Shown: positions 8,100 through 16,431 of the stretch, piece after piece
Layout of the letters: each line of letters begins with the position of its first letter
Position numbering within the stretch: position 1 is the first letter of the stretch
The notes under the pieces: model-generated
Databases searched by the model: none
What the model was told of the DNA's origin: nothing
The model's input: only the letters and a program-made list of their open reading frames with translations
Position numbers and translations under genes: made by a program
IMG/VR virus record: IMGVR_UViG_3300030107_003216
Coordinates: 38,002 to 92,582 of that record
Source: a virus
Strand: one strand, 5' to 3'
Length of the DNA: 54,581 nucleotides

Positions 8100-9029
8100 T
8101 CACACCCATGTATCTGTATTTGCCGCATCACATATACCGAAGTAAGAACAATGCGAGCAAGTCTTGTAATAAAACTTGGTGGGGAATTCTTTCTGCTCAT
8201 AAGCATAAAGTAACTTAGCGATATTAAGTTTAACAGAAGTCATTGAGCGAGGCTTAACAGGTTCAACATAAACATAATTCGATACAGGATAATACCATCC
8301 CCAATGGCTAACTGCCATATCCTTATCAATGCCTAACTTAGCCAATACTTCTTCAGAACAATTCTCAATCATTAACTGATAGAAAGCCATTTCTTGACGC
8401 ATTGAAGTACGCTTGTAATCTTTCCAAGGGCCGGTCTTGTATTCAAATGGAATTAAGTTACCATCTTCAACAAATACTCGGTCAATAATACCTTGAAGGT
8501 GAACCACATAATCTCTATTCAATGAAAACTCTTCATTACCATTCCAAGCACCGCCTTTGTATGGGCCAGCAGGGATAGTTATTTCACAATCAAATAGTCC
8601 TTCATTAGCAATAGGTAAATACTCATGTGTCTTTTCTTCGGTCTTTGCTTCTGCAAATCTCTGTGCTTCAAATGCCGCTACTGAAAGCGATATGTCAAAG
8701 TAATCATCAACAGGCATAAGACCCGTACAGTATTCAATTAACTCTTGATTGTTAAGAGTTTCAGCCTTCTTAACATCAAAGTCATTAAAGAAATTCTCAC
8801 GATGATTATGCAGTACAGTACCTTTAATCATGGCTTCTGTTTGGTCTTGCGGTAGTTTCTCAATATAGTTAAACTCATATTTCTTAGGACACCAATTAAA
8901 CGAACCTAATGACGATTTACTAATCTTCAAAATAGGCTTTGAAGGGTCATCATAATTCTCTGGCATCCAATTGTATGTGTATTCTTGCATTGATTTTATT
9001 TTTGCTTCGTATTTTTCATCTGTATTCAT
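8100..9029 (-). CDS. Cas4/RecB-like PD-(D/E)XK nuclease with Fe-S cysteines
   Basis: 309 aa. 'SLGSFNWCPKKYEFNYIEKLP' (N-terminal Cys and Tyr), 'GTVLHNHRE', 'LQGIIDRVFVEDGNLIPFEYKTG' (the D...ExK core) and 'RQEMAFYQLMIE' (motif QxxxY) define the RecB nuclease fold. 'KTCSHCSYFGIC' near the end gives three more Cys, so with the N-terminal Cys there are four for a 4Fe-4S cluster as in Cas4 and AddB. Expected to resect DNA 5' ends for recombination or to process replication intermediates. No cas1/cas2 or repeat array is nearby, so a CRISPR role is not supported. Confidence 0.82.
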   Translation of the reverse strand: MNTDEKYEAKIKSMQEYTYNWMPENYDDPSKPILKISKSSLGSFNWCPKKYEFNYIEKLPQDQTEAMIKGTVLHNHRENFFNDFDVKKAETLNNQELIEYCTGLMPVDDYFDISLSVAAFEAQRFAEAKTEEKTHEYLPIANEGLFDCEITIPAGPYKGGAWNGNEEFSLNRDYVVHLQGIIDRVFVEDGNLIPFEYKTGPWKDYKRTSMRQEMAFYQLMIENCSEEVLAKLGIDKDMAVSHWGWYYPVSNYVYVEPVKPRSMTSVKLNIAKLLYAYEQKEFPTKFYYKTCSHCSYFGICDAANTDTWV

Positions 9030-9259
9030 TTTAATTCACCTCTCGGTTTGCTTATTCCACCGGCTAATACCCAATTGTTATGATTTTCTTTATCTCTATA
9101 ATCTTTAATTTCCCATTCAAGAAAATCAATTGTCATTAATAGATGGTCTATAAATGAAAATTCACCCAAATGATTTTCTGTATCTTTAACTATTGTATCT
9201 TCATAGTGTTTCATCATTCTCTCTTTTAATTTGTTTAATTCTTCTCTATTCAAAACCAT
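9026..9259 (-). CDS. Hypothetical protein
   Basis: 77 aa, mostly helical and charged ('ELNKLKERMMKHYEDTIVKDTENHLGEF', 'HLLMTIDFLEWEIKDYRDK'). It overlaps the PolB C-half stop by 10 nt and the nuclease start by ATGA, so it is translated in line with the replication genes. Nothing identifies a function. Confidence 0.55.
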   Translation of the reverse strand: MVLNREELNKLKERMMKHYEDTIVKDTENHLGEFSFIDHLLMTIDFLEWEIKDYRDKENHNNWVLAGGISKPRGELK

Positions 9260-10140
9260 TCCTCCAAACTTGCTTGTATTCTATTTGTTCTTATGCTCGA
9301 TATATCCCATCCCATAGCCTTGTAAATGGGCTTTGCTTTATCCACTACTTGTTCAGCATAATGTTTCCAATCGGGCTTCACATCATCAAAGTCCTTCAAG
9401 GTTGCACCGGAAATATACTCAACATTTCTTCTATCGTGTTTTAGTGGATGAATCCACGATTCATTTGTCTTTACTTTCAAAAACAAATAAGAGTCGTCAA
9501 ACTCTATATTGTTTTTCCAGCCGTAAATAACGCCAGCAATACCGGAACCCAAAGAAGGTGTTTTACCATCCAGCGTTACAAACTTCTTAACTGCACATGA
9601 GCATTTAGTACAGTATGGTAATTCTTGTAATTTCTGACATTCCTTTAGACTGTATTTTTTGTCGCAGTTGGGGCATTTTACCATTAGCCTATTTTTTCTA
9701 AGGCGACTTCTTTTAATTACTGAAGTAATCGGTACTTTACCATTCAAGGTATCGCTATAAACTCCATGTAAATAATTAGTGATTTCTGCGTGAGATTTGT
9801 TTTCAACCCACATTGTTAGAGTATTAGTTTGTACTTCTTTCGCTAACTTTGTTTCACTAACTCTTTTGGCAGTAAATCCTGTCATTGTGAATTTTGGCTT
9901 ATCTAACCAAACTCCATCCTCCCAAGATACTAAACCAGCGTTACGGTTCTTAGTTGTACCAACGCCCAATGCCGAATAATACTTCTCAAACTCTAATTGA
10001 ACGGGGTGTTCATCTAACCCCATAACATTAGGAAAATGTTCTCTAACACTTTCTTCTATTTGCTTGATTGCTTTTTCAGCCTTCTCGACTGAATCAATCT
10101 GAACATAAATAGAATCTGTATGTCCATAAACTACTTTCAT
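9250..10140 (-). CDS. polB: DNA polymerase B, C-terminal half (split gene): motif C, thumb, PIP box
   Basis: 296 aa. It starts almost directly with motif C, 'YGHTDSIYV' (5-13), the YGDTDS catalytic loop with the first Asp replaced by His; the second Asp (D9) is kept. 'KPKFTMTGFTAKR' (81-93) corresponds to the KxxY palm/thumb region. Six Cys at 156, 159, 168, 177, 180 and 182 form a zinc-binding insertion in the thumb. The last eight residues, 'QASLEEWF', are a good PCNA-interacting peptide (QxxLxxWF). The other half is at 11267-12934. Both must assemble for activity, as in Methanothermobacter PolB, which is split between the same motifs. Confidence 0.88.
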   Translation of the reverse strand: MKVVYGHTDSIYVQIDSVEKAEKAIKQIEESVREHFPNVMGLDEHPVQLEFEKYYSALGVGTTKNRNAGLVSWEDGVWLDKPKFTMTGFTAKRVSETKLAKEVQTNTLTMWVENKSHAEITNYLHGVYSDTLNGKVPITSVIKRSRLRKNRLMVKCPNCDKKYSLKECQKLQELPYCTKCSCAVKKFVTLDGKTPSLGSGIAGVIYGWKNNIEFDDSYLFLKVKTNESWIHPLKHDRRNVEYISGATLKDFDDVKPDWKHYAEQVVDKAKPIYKAMGWDISSIRTNRIQASLEEWF

Positions 10141-10292
10141 TTTGAATCACCTATTCTTTGATAAGATATAATTCCCTTAACGACTCCATTAACAAAAAGA
10201 GTTACTTTGTCTTTTTTAATAGCAATTGAAGTCACATCATCAATGTGAAGTGAAAACCAATCTAATAATTCCTGTTTTGTTTTCTTATTCAT
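10137..10292 (-). CDS. Small hypothetical protein between PolB halves
   Basis: 51 aa, MNKKTKQELLDWFSLHIDDV..., with 'KKDKVTLFVNGVVKGIISYQ' likely a beta hairpin. Its TGA overlaps the ATG of the PolB C-half. No family recognised. Confidence 0.5.
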   Translation of the reverse strand: MNKKTKQELLDWFSLHIDDVTSIAIKKDKVTLFVNGVVKGIISYQRIGDSK

Positions 10293-10297
10293 TCTAA

Positions 10298-10507
10298 TCA
10301 CTCCAATGGGTGTTCAATATCTTTATCTCCAAGAGTCCATCTAAGTGCCTTAACTACTCCTTCTAATGCCTTGTAGTTACGCATATGATATATTCTCTCT
10401 TTCTTAGAAGCCTTCTGCATCTTAGTATAGTGCATGTTTTGTTTTTTCTCCGCCTTTTCTAACATAGCGTGTATTTCAGTCCATGTTCTATTGTATGTGA
10501 ATGGCAT
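10298..10507 (-). CDS. Small basic helical protein between PolB halves
   Basis: 69 aa, starting MPFTYNRTW after GGTGGGA; a GTG one codon upstream is an alternative. Rich in Lys, Arg and His with an amphipathic helix 'MLEKAEKKQNMHYTKMQKASKKERIYHMRNY'. Could bind nucleic acid; no family recognised. Confidence 0.5.
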   Translation of the reverse strand: MPFTYNRTWTEIHAMLEKAEKKQNMHYTKMQKASKKERIYHMRNYKALEGVVKALRWTLGDKDIEHPLE

Positions 10508-10776
10508 CACATTCCCACCTTATTCGGTGCATATACTAAATTATTGATTATTAATTCAGGATGCAATTTTAGCAGGTCTTGTTGCATTTCATGTACTGCT
10601 CTTGCGATAAGAAACATTTCCGGTGTATCTTGGTCGTATAGACCTTCTAATTCTATTTCCAATCTTTCGATTTTGCCTTCTAAATCTCTAACTCTTTCGT
10701 CTAATTCTTCTATTCTATTAGCAAGACCTTCATTTTCTAATGTTAGTCTTTTAATTTCTTCATTTTCTTTATTCAT
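10507..10776 (-). CDS. Coiled-coil protein between PolB halves
   Basis: 89 aa. Residues 4-48 are a clear heptad coiled coil ('NEGLANRIEELDERVRDLEGKIERLEIELEGL'), followed by a short helix and 'LIINNLVYAPNKVGM'. Probably a dimer or oligomer, perhaps a scaffold. No family recognised. Confidence 0.55.
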   Translation of the reverse strand: MNKENEEIKRLTLENEGLANRIEELDERVRDLEGKIERLEIELEGLYDQDTPEMFLIARAVHEMQQDLLKLHPELIINNLVYAPNKVGM

Positions 10777-10904
10777 AACATCACCATTATTATTGTTAGG
10801 ATGGTTGCTATATTTACGATATTTACCATCATCAATATCTTATTGCTTCTTGCTATCATCTTCAACAACTCTTCAAGCAATTCATTCGTTCTGTCCATCA
10901 TCAT
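10773..10904 (-). CDS. Tiny membrane-anchored protein between PolB halves
   Basis: 43 aa: a charged N-terminus (MMMDRTNELLEELLKMIARSNK) then one hydrophobic helix (residues 23-43, ILMMVNIVNIATILTIIMVML). The start overlaps the upstream gene by 23 nt in another frame and the stop overlaps the next ATG. Real translation is inferred from these overlaps. Confidence 0.4.
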   Translation of the reverse strand: MMMDRTNELLEELLKMIARSNKILMMVNIVNIATILTIIMVML

Positions 10905-11055
10905 TTGTATTCACGCCCTGTTCAATATCAATGATAATGGCATTACGCTTTAGATTGTTCATCATTTGAAATAACTCCTTTACTTCTTGTAAAGTAATAT
11001 CCCAAGTTTCTTCTGTGTCATAAGCCACTTTAACTGTTACATATTTTGTTTTCAT
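10882..11055 (-). CDS. Small hypothetical protein between PolB halves
   Basis: 57 aa, MKTKYVTVKVAYDTEETWDITLQEVKELF... A beta strand, a helix and 'NAIIIDIEQG' suggest a small alpha-beta fold. It overlaps its neighbours at both ends by short ATG/stop overlaps. No family recognised. Confidence 0.5.
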   Translation of the reverse strand: MKTKYVTVKVAYDTEETWDITLQEVKELFQMMNNLKRNAIIIDIEQGVNTNDDGQNE

Positions 11056-11270
11056 TCATCTCCCTCCATTCGTACTTTGTATAATAAAGAACCTCTATGC
11101 TTTCCTACCACAACACATATTCTGTTTAGAAATTGCCCTAAACTAATGTTGCTCGGTGTAAAAGCAGTACCATGTTTTTCAATCATGGCCGCTTTTACAT
11201 TTTGAGCAGTAAATGGTTCTTCTAATTCATTAATTATTTTCTTAATCCATTTCTTATTATGGCTATTCAT
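11052..11270 (-). CDS. Small winged-helix-like protein
   Basis: 72 aa. 'FTAQNVKAAMIEKHGTAFTPSNISLGQFLNRICVVVGKHRGSLLYKV' reads like a helix-turn-helix with a wing. It lies directly after the PolB N-half (4-nt overlap). A DNA-binding role is inferred, not shown. Confidence 0.5.
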   Translation of the reverse strand: MNSHNKKWIKKIINELEEPFTAQNVKAAMIEKHGTAFTPSNISLGQFLNRICVVVGKHRGSLLYKVRMEGDE

Positions 11271-12934
11271 TCTTTCATCTCCTTTGCCTTAAATGCCGCT
11301 AATCTAATTGCTTCTCTTGCACTTGCAGTAATAGAAGCGGCTAACTTAACATTAGCCCAACCAAACCCTTGATATGCAAGAATTCCATAGAAAGATGCAG
11401 ATAATCGCTTTACTGCCATTTGGTTATTATACCACTTAGCATATTCACCATTGTTAGTTTCTCTCGCTTCTTTCATTTTTGCTTTGTAAATACCTCTTAG
11501 TGATTTCAATTCCAAAATTGCTCTTGGGATTAATCCTAATTTATCAGTTTTGTAATACACCATTTCCGTTTCTTTTACTTCACTAAAATCCCTCGGAGTT
11601 AGTATATTTACTCCAAATTCAGTCGGTACATCTGAAACAGTTTCAAATGAAATGTTTCTGGCTACAATCATACTTGGATATAGACCTGCAAAATCAAATG
11701 CCGCTACATTAAGCCATAGCCCATTAGTTTCTTCACTTAATGGGTCATAAATCATAGCCCCTTTGTATTGTTCTTTTGAAAGAACTTTAACTCCTGTCGG
11801 TGCTTTCCATTCAGCATTACGCATAAAATAAATTGAACCCATATGGCTTGCATAAAAGCAAGCATCAAATGGTGCTATCAATAATCTTTGAAGTGAAAGA
11901 ATTGCTTCACTACAATAATTAGTTTCATCAATTTCAACAATCAATTCAACATCTTTTAGAGCATATTCAAGATAAGTTTTTGTATCTTCTAACCAACCAT
12001 GTCTGTAAAACTCATTTGTATCGGGAAACTTTTCTGATACTAATTTCTTTTTACCTAATACACTTTCAGAAACATAATCAAGACTCAAAGACGGTAATGT
12101 TCCTCTTTGAGAATCATTCCATTGACGCTCAAAAGCCATGTCTAATGAAAGGGTTATGCGGCCTCCTATGGGTTGTTCGATAGGCGAGAAGCCCTTTTCA
12201 CCATAAGAGAATTTGAAGCCATCCTTGACCTTTTTAACGCCCTTAATTGACCCAATCGGTGACATTATTGTTGGGTCAATTCCGAGAATACATGCTCGTT
12301 CAAGCAATTTAGGTATATCTGCAAAGTGACCGAACCAAGCAATTAGCATATCGGGGTCTTTGTCTATCATTGTAGTAATGAAATGTTCAAGCATTTCTTT
12401 TTCATTATCGAACATATACCACTTGCGGCTATCTTTGGTTCCCCATGTTGGCGATTCATCATCTTCTTCGTGAGGCCCCCAAAACCATTGATAGTATTGT
12501 TTCTCATAATTATCATACATTACAACAGTAGTAATACAATCATGGTATTCTCCACCCTGTTGCCACTCCATATCCCAATACCATTTACGCATTTTGTATT
12601 CTGGCATATTATTTAGATTATCCACACAATAGCGGAAATGATATGGAACATCTGCTTCAAAGGTTTTAGGAAATAGTTTTTGTGCATTCTTAATATCATA
12701 AGAATTATCCACATATACTTTCTTTAATGATTGGCCCTCAAGATTAACCCAATCTCCCTTCTCATATTCAAAAGGTCGAATTAAAGTCTTAGAAGGTCTA
12801 TACGATGGTATTTCTTTAGCATCGTCAAGAACATAGAAATAAGGTCTGAATTCCTCAACTTTGCTTTTCTTTTCTCCGTTTTCTCTCCAACTTGAATAAA
12901 TATTTTTATTGTCATTTGTTTTGCATATTATCAT
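11267..12934 (-). CDS. polB: DNA polymerase B, N-terminal half (split gene): exonuclease and palm motifs A/B
   Basis: 555 aa. Exo I is 'WDMEW' (D121, E123), Exo II 'FGHFADIPKLL' (D206) and Exo III 'YALKD' (Y324, D328), so proofreading residues are intact. Motif A is 'DFAGLYPSM' (D414). Motif B is 'KRLSASFYG' (509-517), with Ala in place of the usual Asn. The protein stops 38 residues after motif B ('KAKEMKE'), where family B enzymes continue to motif C. That part is encoded at 9250-10140, with six small genes between. This is the same split position as in M. thermautotrophicus PolB. The 5' neighbour is PCNA. Confidence 0.9.
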   Translation of the reverse strand: MIICKTNDNKNIYSSWRENGEKKSKVEEFRPYFYVLDDAKEIPSYRPSKTLIRPFEYEKGDWVNLEGQSLKKVYVDNSYDIKNAQKLFPKTFEADVPYHFRYCVDNLNNMPEYKMRKWYWDMEWQQGGEYHDCITTVVMYDNYEKQYYQWFWGPHEEDDESPTWGTKDSRKWYMFDNEKEMLEHFITTMIDKDPDMLIAWFGHFADIPKLLERACILGIDPTIMSPIGSIKGVKKVKDGFKFSYGEKGFSPIEQPIGGRITLSLDMAFERQWNDSQRGTLPSLSLDYVSESVLGKKKLVSEKFPDTNEFYRHGWLEDTKTYLEYALKDVELIVEIDETNYCSEAILSLQRLLIAPFDACFYASHMGSIYFMRNAEWKAPTGVKVLSKEQYKGAMIYDPLSEETNGLWLNVAAFDFAGLYPSMIVARNISFETVSDVPTEFGVNILTPRDFSEVKETEMVYYKTDKLGLIPRAILELKSLRGIYKAKMKEARETNNGEYAKWYNNQMAVKRLSASFYGILAYQGFGWANVKLAASITASAREAIRLAAFKAKEMKE

Positions 12935-12936
12935 TA

Positions 12937-13707
12937 TTATTCCCCATTTACATATGGTGCTTTAATTAGCATTCTATCATCAGACACAATCAACAATGGA
13001 AACTCATCTTTCATATAGAAATTAAGTAATTGGTCTGATTTGAAAAAGGCATACAGTGGGCCACTGAAATCTATGGTTGCATCTTCTCCAATAGCAAACA
13101 TAGGCTCAAGTGACTCACTGTATTTATTTTGAACATTTAGCCTTGTGGAAAAAGAAGGTACTCCTTCTTTGTAATCTAATTTATAGATTCCACTTTTGAC
13201 TAATTCACAAGTTTTCAAAGTCTTTTTGAAAGTGCTTTGCATCAAAGTAAATGCACCTTCAAACTTAGAAGTTTTACCGAAGTTAAACATTGTTTGAGGC
13301 ACAGGTTCATATCTAACATGAGCCAGCATATTTTGAACCTTGCTAAGTGCATTTTCTTGAGGATGATTTACTACAAGTGGTACAGATGCTTTCTTTGCAC
13401 CGCATTGAATTGTAACATAATCACCCACATTTATTTGTAAATCCCCATCAAACTCAGTTAGATAAGGAACAACAATTGCAGAGTCTAATACAAAAGTACC
13501 TTCATTCTCTGATTCGACATCTAATCTAACATTAGCAATAAATGTCGCATCACCATTGAACATAGACAATGTTCCGTCTTTCAATACACAATAAGCATAT
13601 TGACTTAGACTTGAATTGACTAATCCATTAGTAACCAAGTGTTTTCCTTTGACACGCAAACTAACTAAAGCCTCTTTGAATTCTTTACTATCAATAGTAA
13701 ATCTCAA
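12937..13707 (-). CDS. pcn: PCNA-like sliding clamp
   Basis: 256 aa, the usual PCNA length. Two similar alpha-beta halves start 'MRFTIDSKEFKEAL' and, in the middle, 'FNFGKTSKFEGAFTLMQSTF'. The C-terminal 'FPLLIVSDDRMLIKAPYV' resembles the PCNA ending. It should form a trimeric ring that tethers the split PolB and ligase, and the PIP boxes in the PolB C-half and in the ATPase at 17910-18764 are natural ligands. It lies between the PolB N-half and the Sak4-like ATPase with 4-nt overlaps. Confidence 0.78.
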   Translation of the reverse strand: MRFTIDSKEFKEALVSLRVKGKHLVTNGLVNSSLSQYAYCVLKDGTLSMFNGDATFIANVRLDVESENEGTFVLDSAIVVPYLTEFDGDLQINVGDYVTIQCGAKKASVPLVVNHPQENALSKVQNMLAHVRYEPVPQTMFNFGKTSKFEGAFTLMQSTFKKTLKTCELVKSGIYKLDYKEGVPSFSTRLNVQNKYSESLEPMFAIGEDATIDFSGPLYAFFKSDQLLNFYMKDEFPLLIVSDDRMLIKAPYVNGE

Positions 13708-14528
13708 ATTAACCCCTCTCGCATTTCAGAAATACCATCCCACTTAACATCGCCTTTAGCAATAGTTAGTGTTTCCCAAGTCTTTCCAACCAAAGAAGTG
13801 TTTGATTTACTACTCTGCAATTCTGCTTTATAGACAACATCTCCCTTCTTTAGTGTGCGCTTTGTGTTAATTACTTGATGCAGATAATCTCCCCAATTGT
13901 GCCAATTTGGTTTAGAACCAATTACTTCTCCTGTTGCACCATAATCGGCCTTAGCATGAGTAATGTAAATTTGGTCGCAGTTTAGATTCTTACACATCAT
14001 TAGAAGTGAATAGAATGGCGCATTACGCTTTCCCCATTCAAACTTCATTTTCTGTGGCTTTCCAATCTTAGAAGAACCTGTTACATGAAGTGTGCAACAA
14101 TCAAGCCACTTATCAATTCCATCGAATACAAAGAGAACATCTTCGCCTTCTTCAATTTTAGACTTTACATACAAAACAAAATCTTCTGAATTTGCTTCAG
14201 ACTTTTGTATGTCTAATTCACCGTTTTGATTTCTGACTTCAGGATTCCATAGTGTAATTCTATCTGTCATATCGTGGTTTTGTCGCCATGTTGGTTCGCA
14301 ACCATCATCCCAATCTAAAACATAGATTTGTTTATCGGGGAAATCAAGAGCGATACCGCTTTTGACGGTCTTTGGTTCTCCCCAAATACCGCAAATTAGA
14401 CGGTTGTTTCTCGCTAATCTCTCTCCGGTTTGTTTCTTTAGTTTATCCTGAAATAACAAAACTCTTTGATTGTTTGTTACCTCATTCGCTACTGCTTTCG
14501 TACTGTTATTGCTGTTTGTCAATCCCAT
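13704..14528 (-). CDS. Sak4/RecA-like ATPase
   Basis: 274 aa. The P-loop 'GIWGEPKTVKSGIALDF' departs from GxxxxGK[ST] by Val at the second Gly. 'QIYVLDWDDG' and 'DVLFVFDGIDKW' (Walker B) follow. 'QIYITHAKADY' occupies the position of a RecA-type sensor. Overall this matches phage Sak4-type single-domain recombinases (AAA_24 group) that anneal or exchange strands with help from an SSB. The SSB gene lies two genes away. Whether the Gly-to-Val change reduces ATP hydrolysis cannot be judged here. Confidence 0.7.
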   Translation of the reverse strand: MGLTNSNNSTKAVANEVTNNQRVLLFQDKLKKQTGERLARNNRLICGIWGEPKTVKSGIALDFPDKQIYVLDWDDGCEPTWRQNHDMTDRITLWNPEVRNQNGELDIQKSEANSEDFVLYVKSKIEEGEDVLFVFDGIDKWLDCCTLHVTGSSKIGKPQKMKFEWGKRNAPFYSLLMMCKNLNCDQIYITHAKADYGATGEVIGSKPNWHNWGDYLHQVINTKRTLKKGDVVYKAELQSSKSNTSLVGKTWETLTIAKGDVKWDGISEMREGLI

Positions 14529-14782
14529 TGGTTCTCACCTACCAATTCTTTTTCGTCAAGTGAAATTGTTTTACCGTGTATTTCACACCATAATTCCACT
14601 ATTTCTTTTAGTTTATTTATATCGTTACATATGTATCTAACTTCTTTTGAGCCGATATGTAATTTAATCCAATATGAACCAAAATCCTTTTCATTCTCTT
14701 TGAATGTGATAAAGTCCACATTGAACAAATCAACAATGTAACTGTTTTCTTTTATTAAAAATCTATTTTGTTTAATATCCAT
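14519..14782 (-). CDS. Hypothetical protein
   Basis: 87 aa from the ATG after GGTGA; a GTG start 9 nt upstream is possible. A beta-rich first half ('NSYIVDLFNVDFITFKENE', 'YWIKLHIGSKEVRYICN') then one helix ('INKLKEIVELWCEIHG'): the strand/strand/helix order recalls a small PH-like or Sm-like fold. The neighbour at 14772 has a similar layout, so the two may be distant paralogues. Confidence 0.5.
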   Translation of the reverse strand: MDIKQNRFLIKENSYIVDLFNVDFITFKENEKDFGSYWIKLHIGSKEVRYICNDINKLKEIVELWCEIHGKTISLDEKELVGENQWD

Positions 14783-15050
14783 GTATTTCACCGTTAATAT
14801 CTATTCCTGTAACATCTTGAACAATTTTCATTTGTGTATTTCTTCTGTATGCTTTCATAAAAGCCAAATATTGTGAAGAAGTCATGCTTTGAATAATCAT
14901 TCCTGCATCCGAATATATTTTTACTTCATATATTATTGAAGTATGTGGGCCTTTCGGCCCCGCCTGTAATTCTTTCCAAGAGATGTGCGCTATTCTATTA
15001 AAATAAATGAACGCTCTATCTGTCTGTATTGCATTTTCGTATAATTCCAT
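14772..15050 (-). CDS. Hypothetical protein, same layout as its neighbour
   Basis: 92 aa from the ATG after GGTGATTATA (GTG start possible 9 nt upstream). 'AFIYFNRIAHISWKELQAG...IIYEVKIYSDAGMIIQSM' is beta-rich and 'SSQYLAFMKAYRRNTQ' is a helix. It resembles the next gene (14519-14782) in order of elements. Function unknown. Confidence 0.5.
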   Translation of the reverse strand: MELYENAIQTDRAFIYFNRIAHISWKELQAGPKGPHTSIIYEVKIYSDAGMIIQSMTSSQYLAFMKAYRRNTQMKIVQDVTGIDINGEIHGY

Positions 15051-15059
15051 TATAATCAC

Positions 15060-15174
15060 CTAAAGTGTGGGCTTTGCACCCACTTGAATGTCAATTTTCC
15101 CTACAAGTCACATTTACCTTGCCCGAAACCCAAATCTCCTTCAGCCCCGACGAAGATTAGGTTAGAGTATCACT
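15060..15174 (-). other. Intergenic gap with a hairpin
   Basis: 115 nt between the SSB gene and the next minus gene. AAGTGTGGG (15063-15071) pairs with CCCACTT (15079-15085) with a 2-nt bulge. It could end the SSB transcript or act in the leader of the downstream gene. The rest shows no gene. Confidence 0.35.
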
Positions 15175-16392
15175 TCAGAACCAATCGAAGTTTTCCTCCA
15201 CAGGTTGATTAGATTCAACCGGAGAACCGTGTCTAATTACACAATGAACACCGGAGGCATTAATTGTAACAGGTTCCACTTCACCATCAACTGTTCTTTG
15301 ACTTGTTCTGCCTACAACATATACTGTTGAACCAATACCGAAATCTAAGGATAGATGTTCGGGAATCCAACAAGTTACAACGCCAGAATCACTTTCATAA
15401 TTCATTTCAGCGTTAATGTCTGTAATGTTGATAATTCTATTACCGTTCTTAGTTGGAGTCATATTCATGTTACAAACTGTTCCATCAGTAATGATGTATC
15501 TTTCCTTAGAAGGAAGTGCTTGTCGCTGAATATGCGCTCTATCCAAATCAAGGATATTTACCAAGTTAGATTCAAAGTTTTCCTTCAAACAATTCTCAAA
15601 GGAAAAGTTACCCATATCACGGTAAATGTTGCTTTCGGGGTCAATGTCTGCATTTAGTGACAAACTACCCGAAGTCAAATCCTTAGCACCATAAATATCT
15701 GTACCATTAGAACCTTCAACACAAAGGAAATGACACCATTCAAAAGTGTTAGGTGCAAAATCAACACCGCCTTGATTCTTGTATGAGAAGTAATACATTC
15801 TCATATCTCCATTATCTAATGAACCATAGAATACTCCACTTCTTCGCATTTGTTCAGAAGGAAGAGGTTTTCCATAATTAGCATTGGTTCCGCCATTCAT
15901 GTATGTAGCGGTATTATCCAATGGAATATAGACACGGCCATCTTCTAATTCTTCTGCACCGTTAGGTAATTCAGAAAGAGTTGCTTCTCTATATTCACCA
16001 TTATGATAACGGGAAACTACCCACTTGTCAAGAGCATTCTTTGTTGCTACTGCAACAATACCATTTTCAAGTGCATTGTTTTCATCACGCAGGTATTCTT
16101 CTTTTGCTTTCATTCTGTTCCAAGCCATCATATCTCTTGGTGCGTCAAGGGAAACAAAGAATCCAAATGCTGCTTTGTAAAATGAATCATTATCATTTTT
16201 ACTTTCATTACCATTCTTTTTCATTCTGCGGCTATTTGCCACATAGTTTCTCCATACACCCATAGATGCAGGGTTGGTTGTTTCAAGCCCGTTTGCTGAA
16301 CATAGTTCCTCAAACTTGGCTATTGCCTCATCAACGCCCATATCAATATATGGTGCGCTCTTTTCGATTTCTGCTTTCATACTTTCATTCAT
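15175..16392 (-). CDS. ssb: Single-stranded DNA-binding protein (RPA/SSB-like)
   Basis: 405 aa. The C-terminal third has an OB-fold pattern ('YIITDGTVCNMNMTPTKNGNRIINITDINAE', 'VVTCWIPEHLSLDFGIGSTVYVVGRTSQR'). The last residues, 'PVEENFDWF', are an acidic tip ending in aromatics, like the protein-interaction tails of SSBs. The N-terminal part is helical and the middle may hold a second beta domain. Position between the clamp loader and the Sak4-like ATPase agrees. GAGG lies 8 nt before the ATG. The family is judged by pattern, not by a diagnostic motif. Confidence 0.6.
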   Translation of the reverse strand: MNESMKAEIEKSAPYIDMGVDEAIAKFEELCSANGLETTNPASMGVWRNYVANSRRMKKNGNESKNDNDSFYKAAFGFFVSLDAPRDMMAWNRMKAKEEYLRDENNALENGIVAVATKNALDKWVVSRYHNGEYREATLSELPNGAEELEDGRVYIPLDNTATYMNGGTNANYGKPLPSEQMRRSGVFYGSLDNGDMRMYYFSYKNQGGVDFAPNTFEWCHFLCVEGSNGTDIYGAKDLTSGSLSLNADIDPESNIYRDMGNFSFENCLKENFESNLVNILDLDRAHIQRQALPSKERYIITDGTVCNMNMTPTKNGNRIINITDINAEMNYESDSGVVTCWIPEHLSLDFGIGSTVYVVGRTSQRTVDGEVEPVTINASGVHCVIRHGSPVESNQPVEENFDWF

Positions 16393-16431
16393 ATTTTTCG
16401 CCTCGTTTTTTTTCGTTTTGTTTTTTTATTA

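Noticed and set aside
8100-9029. CRISPR-associated Cas4
   Set aside because: No cas genes and no repeat-spacer array anywhere in the window; the gene sits in a replication operon.
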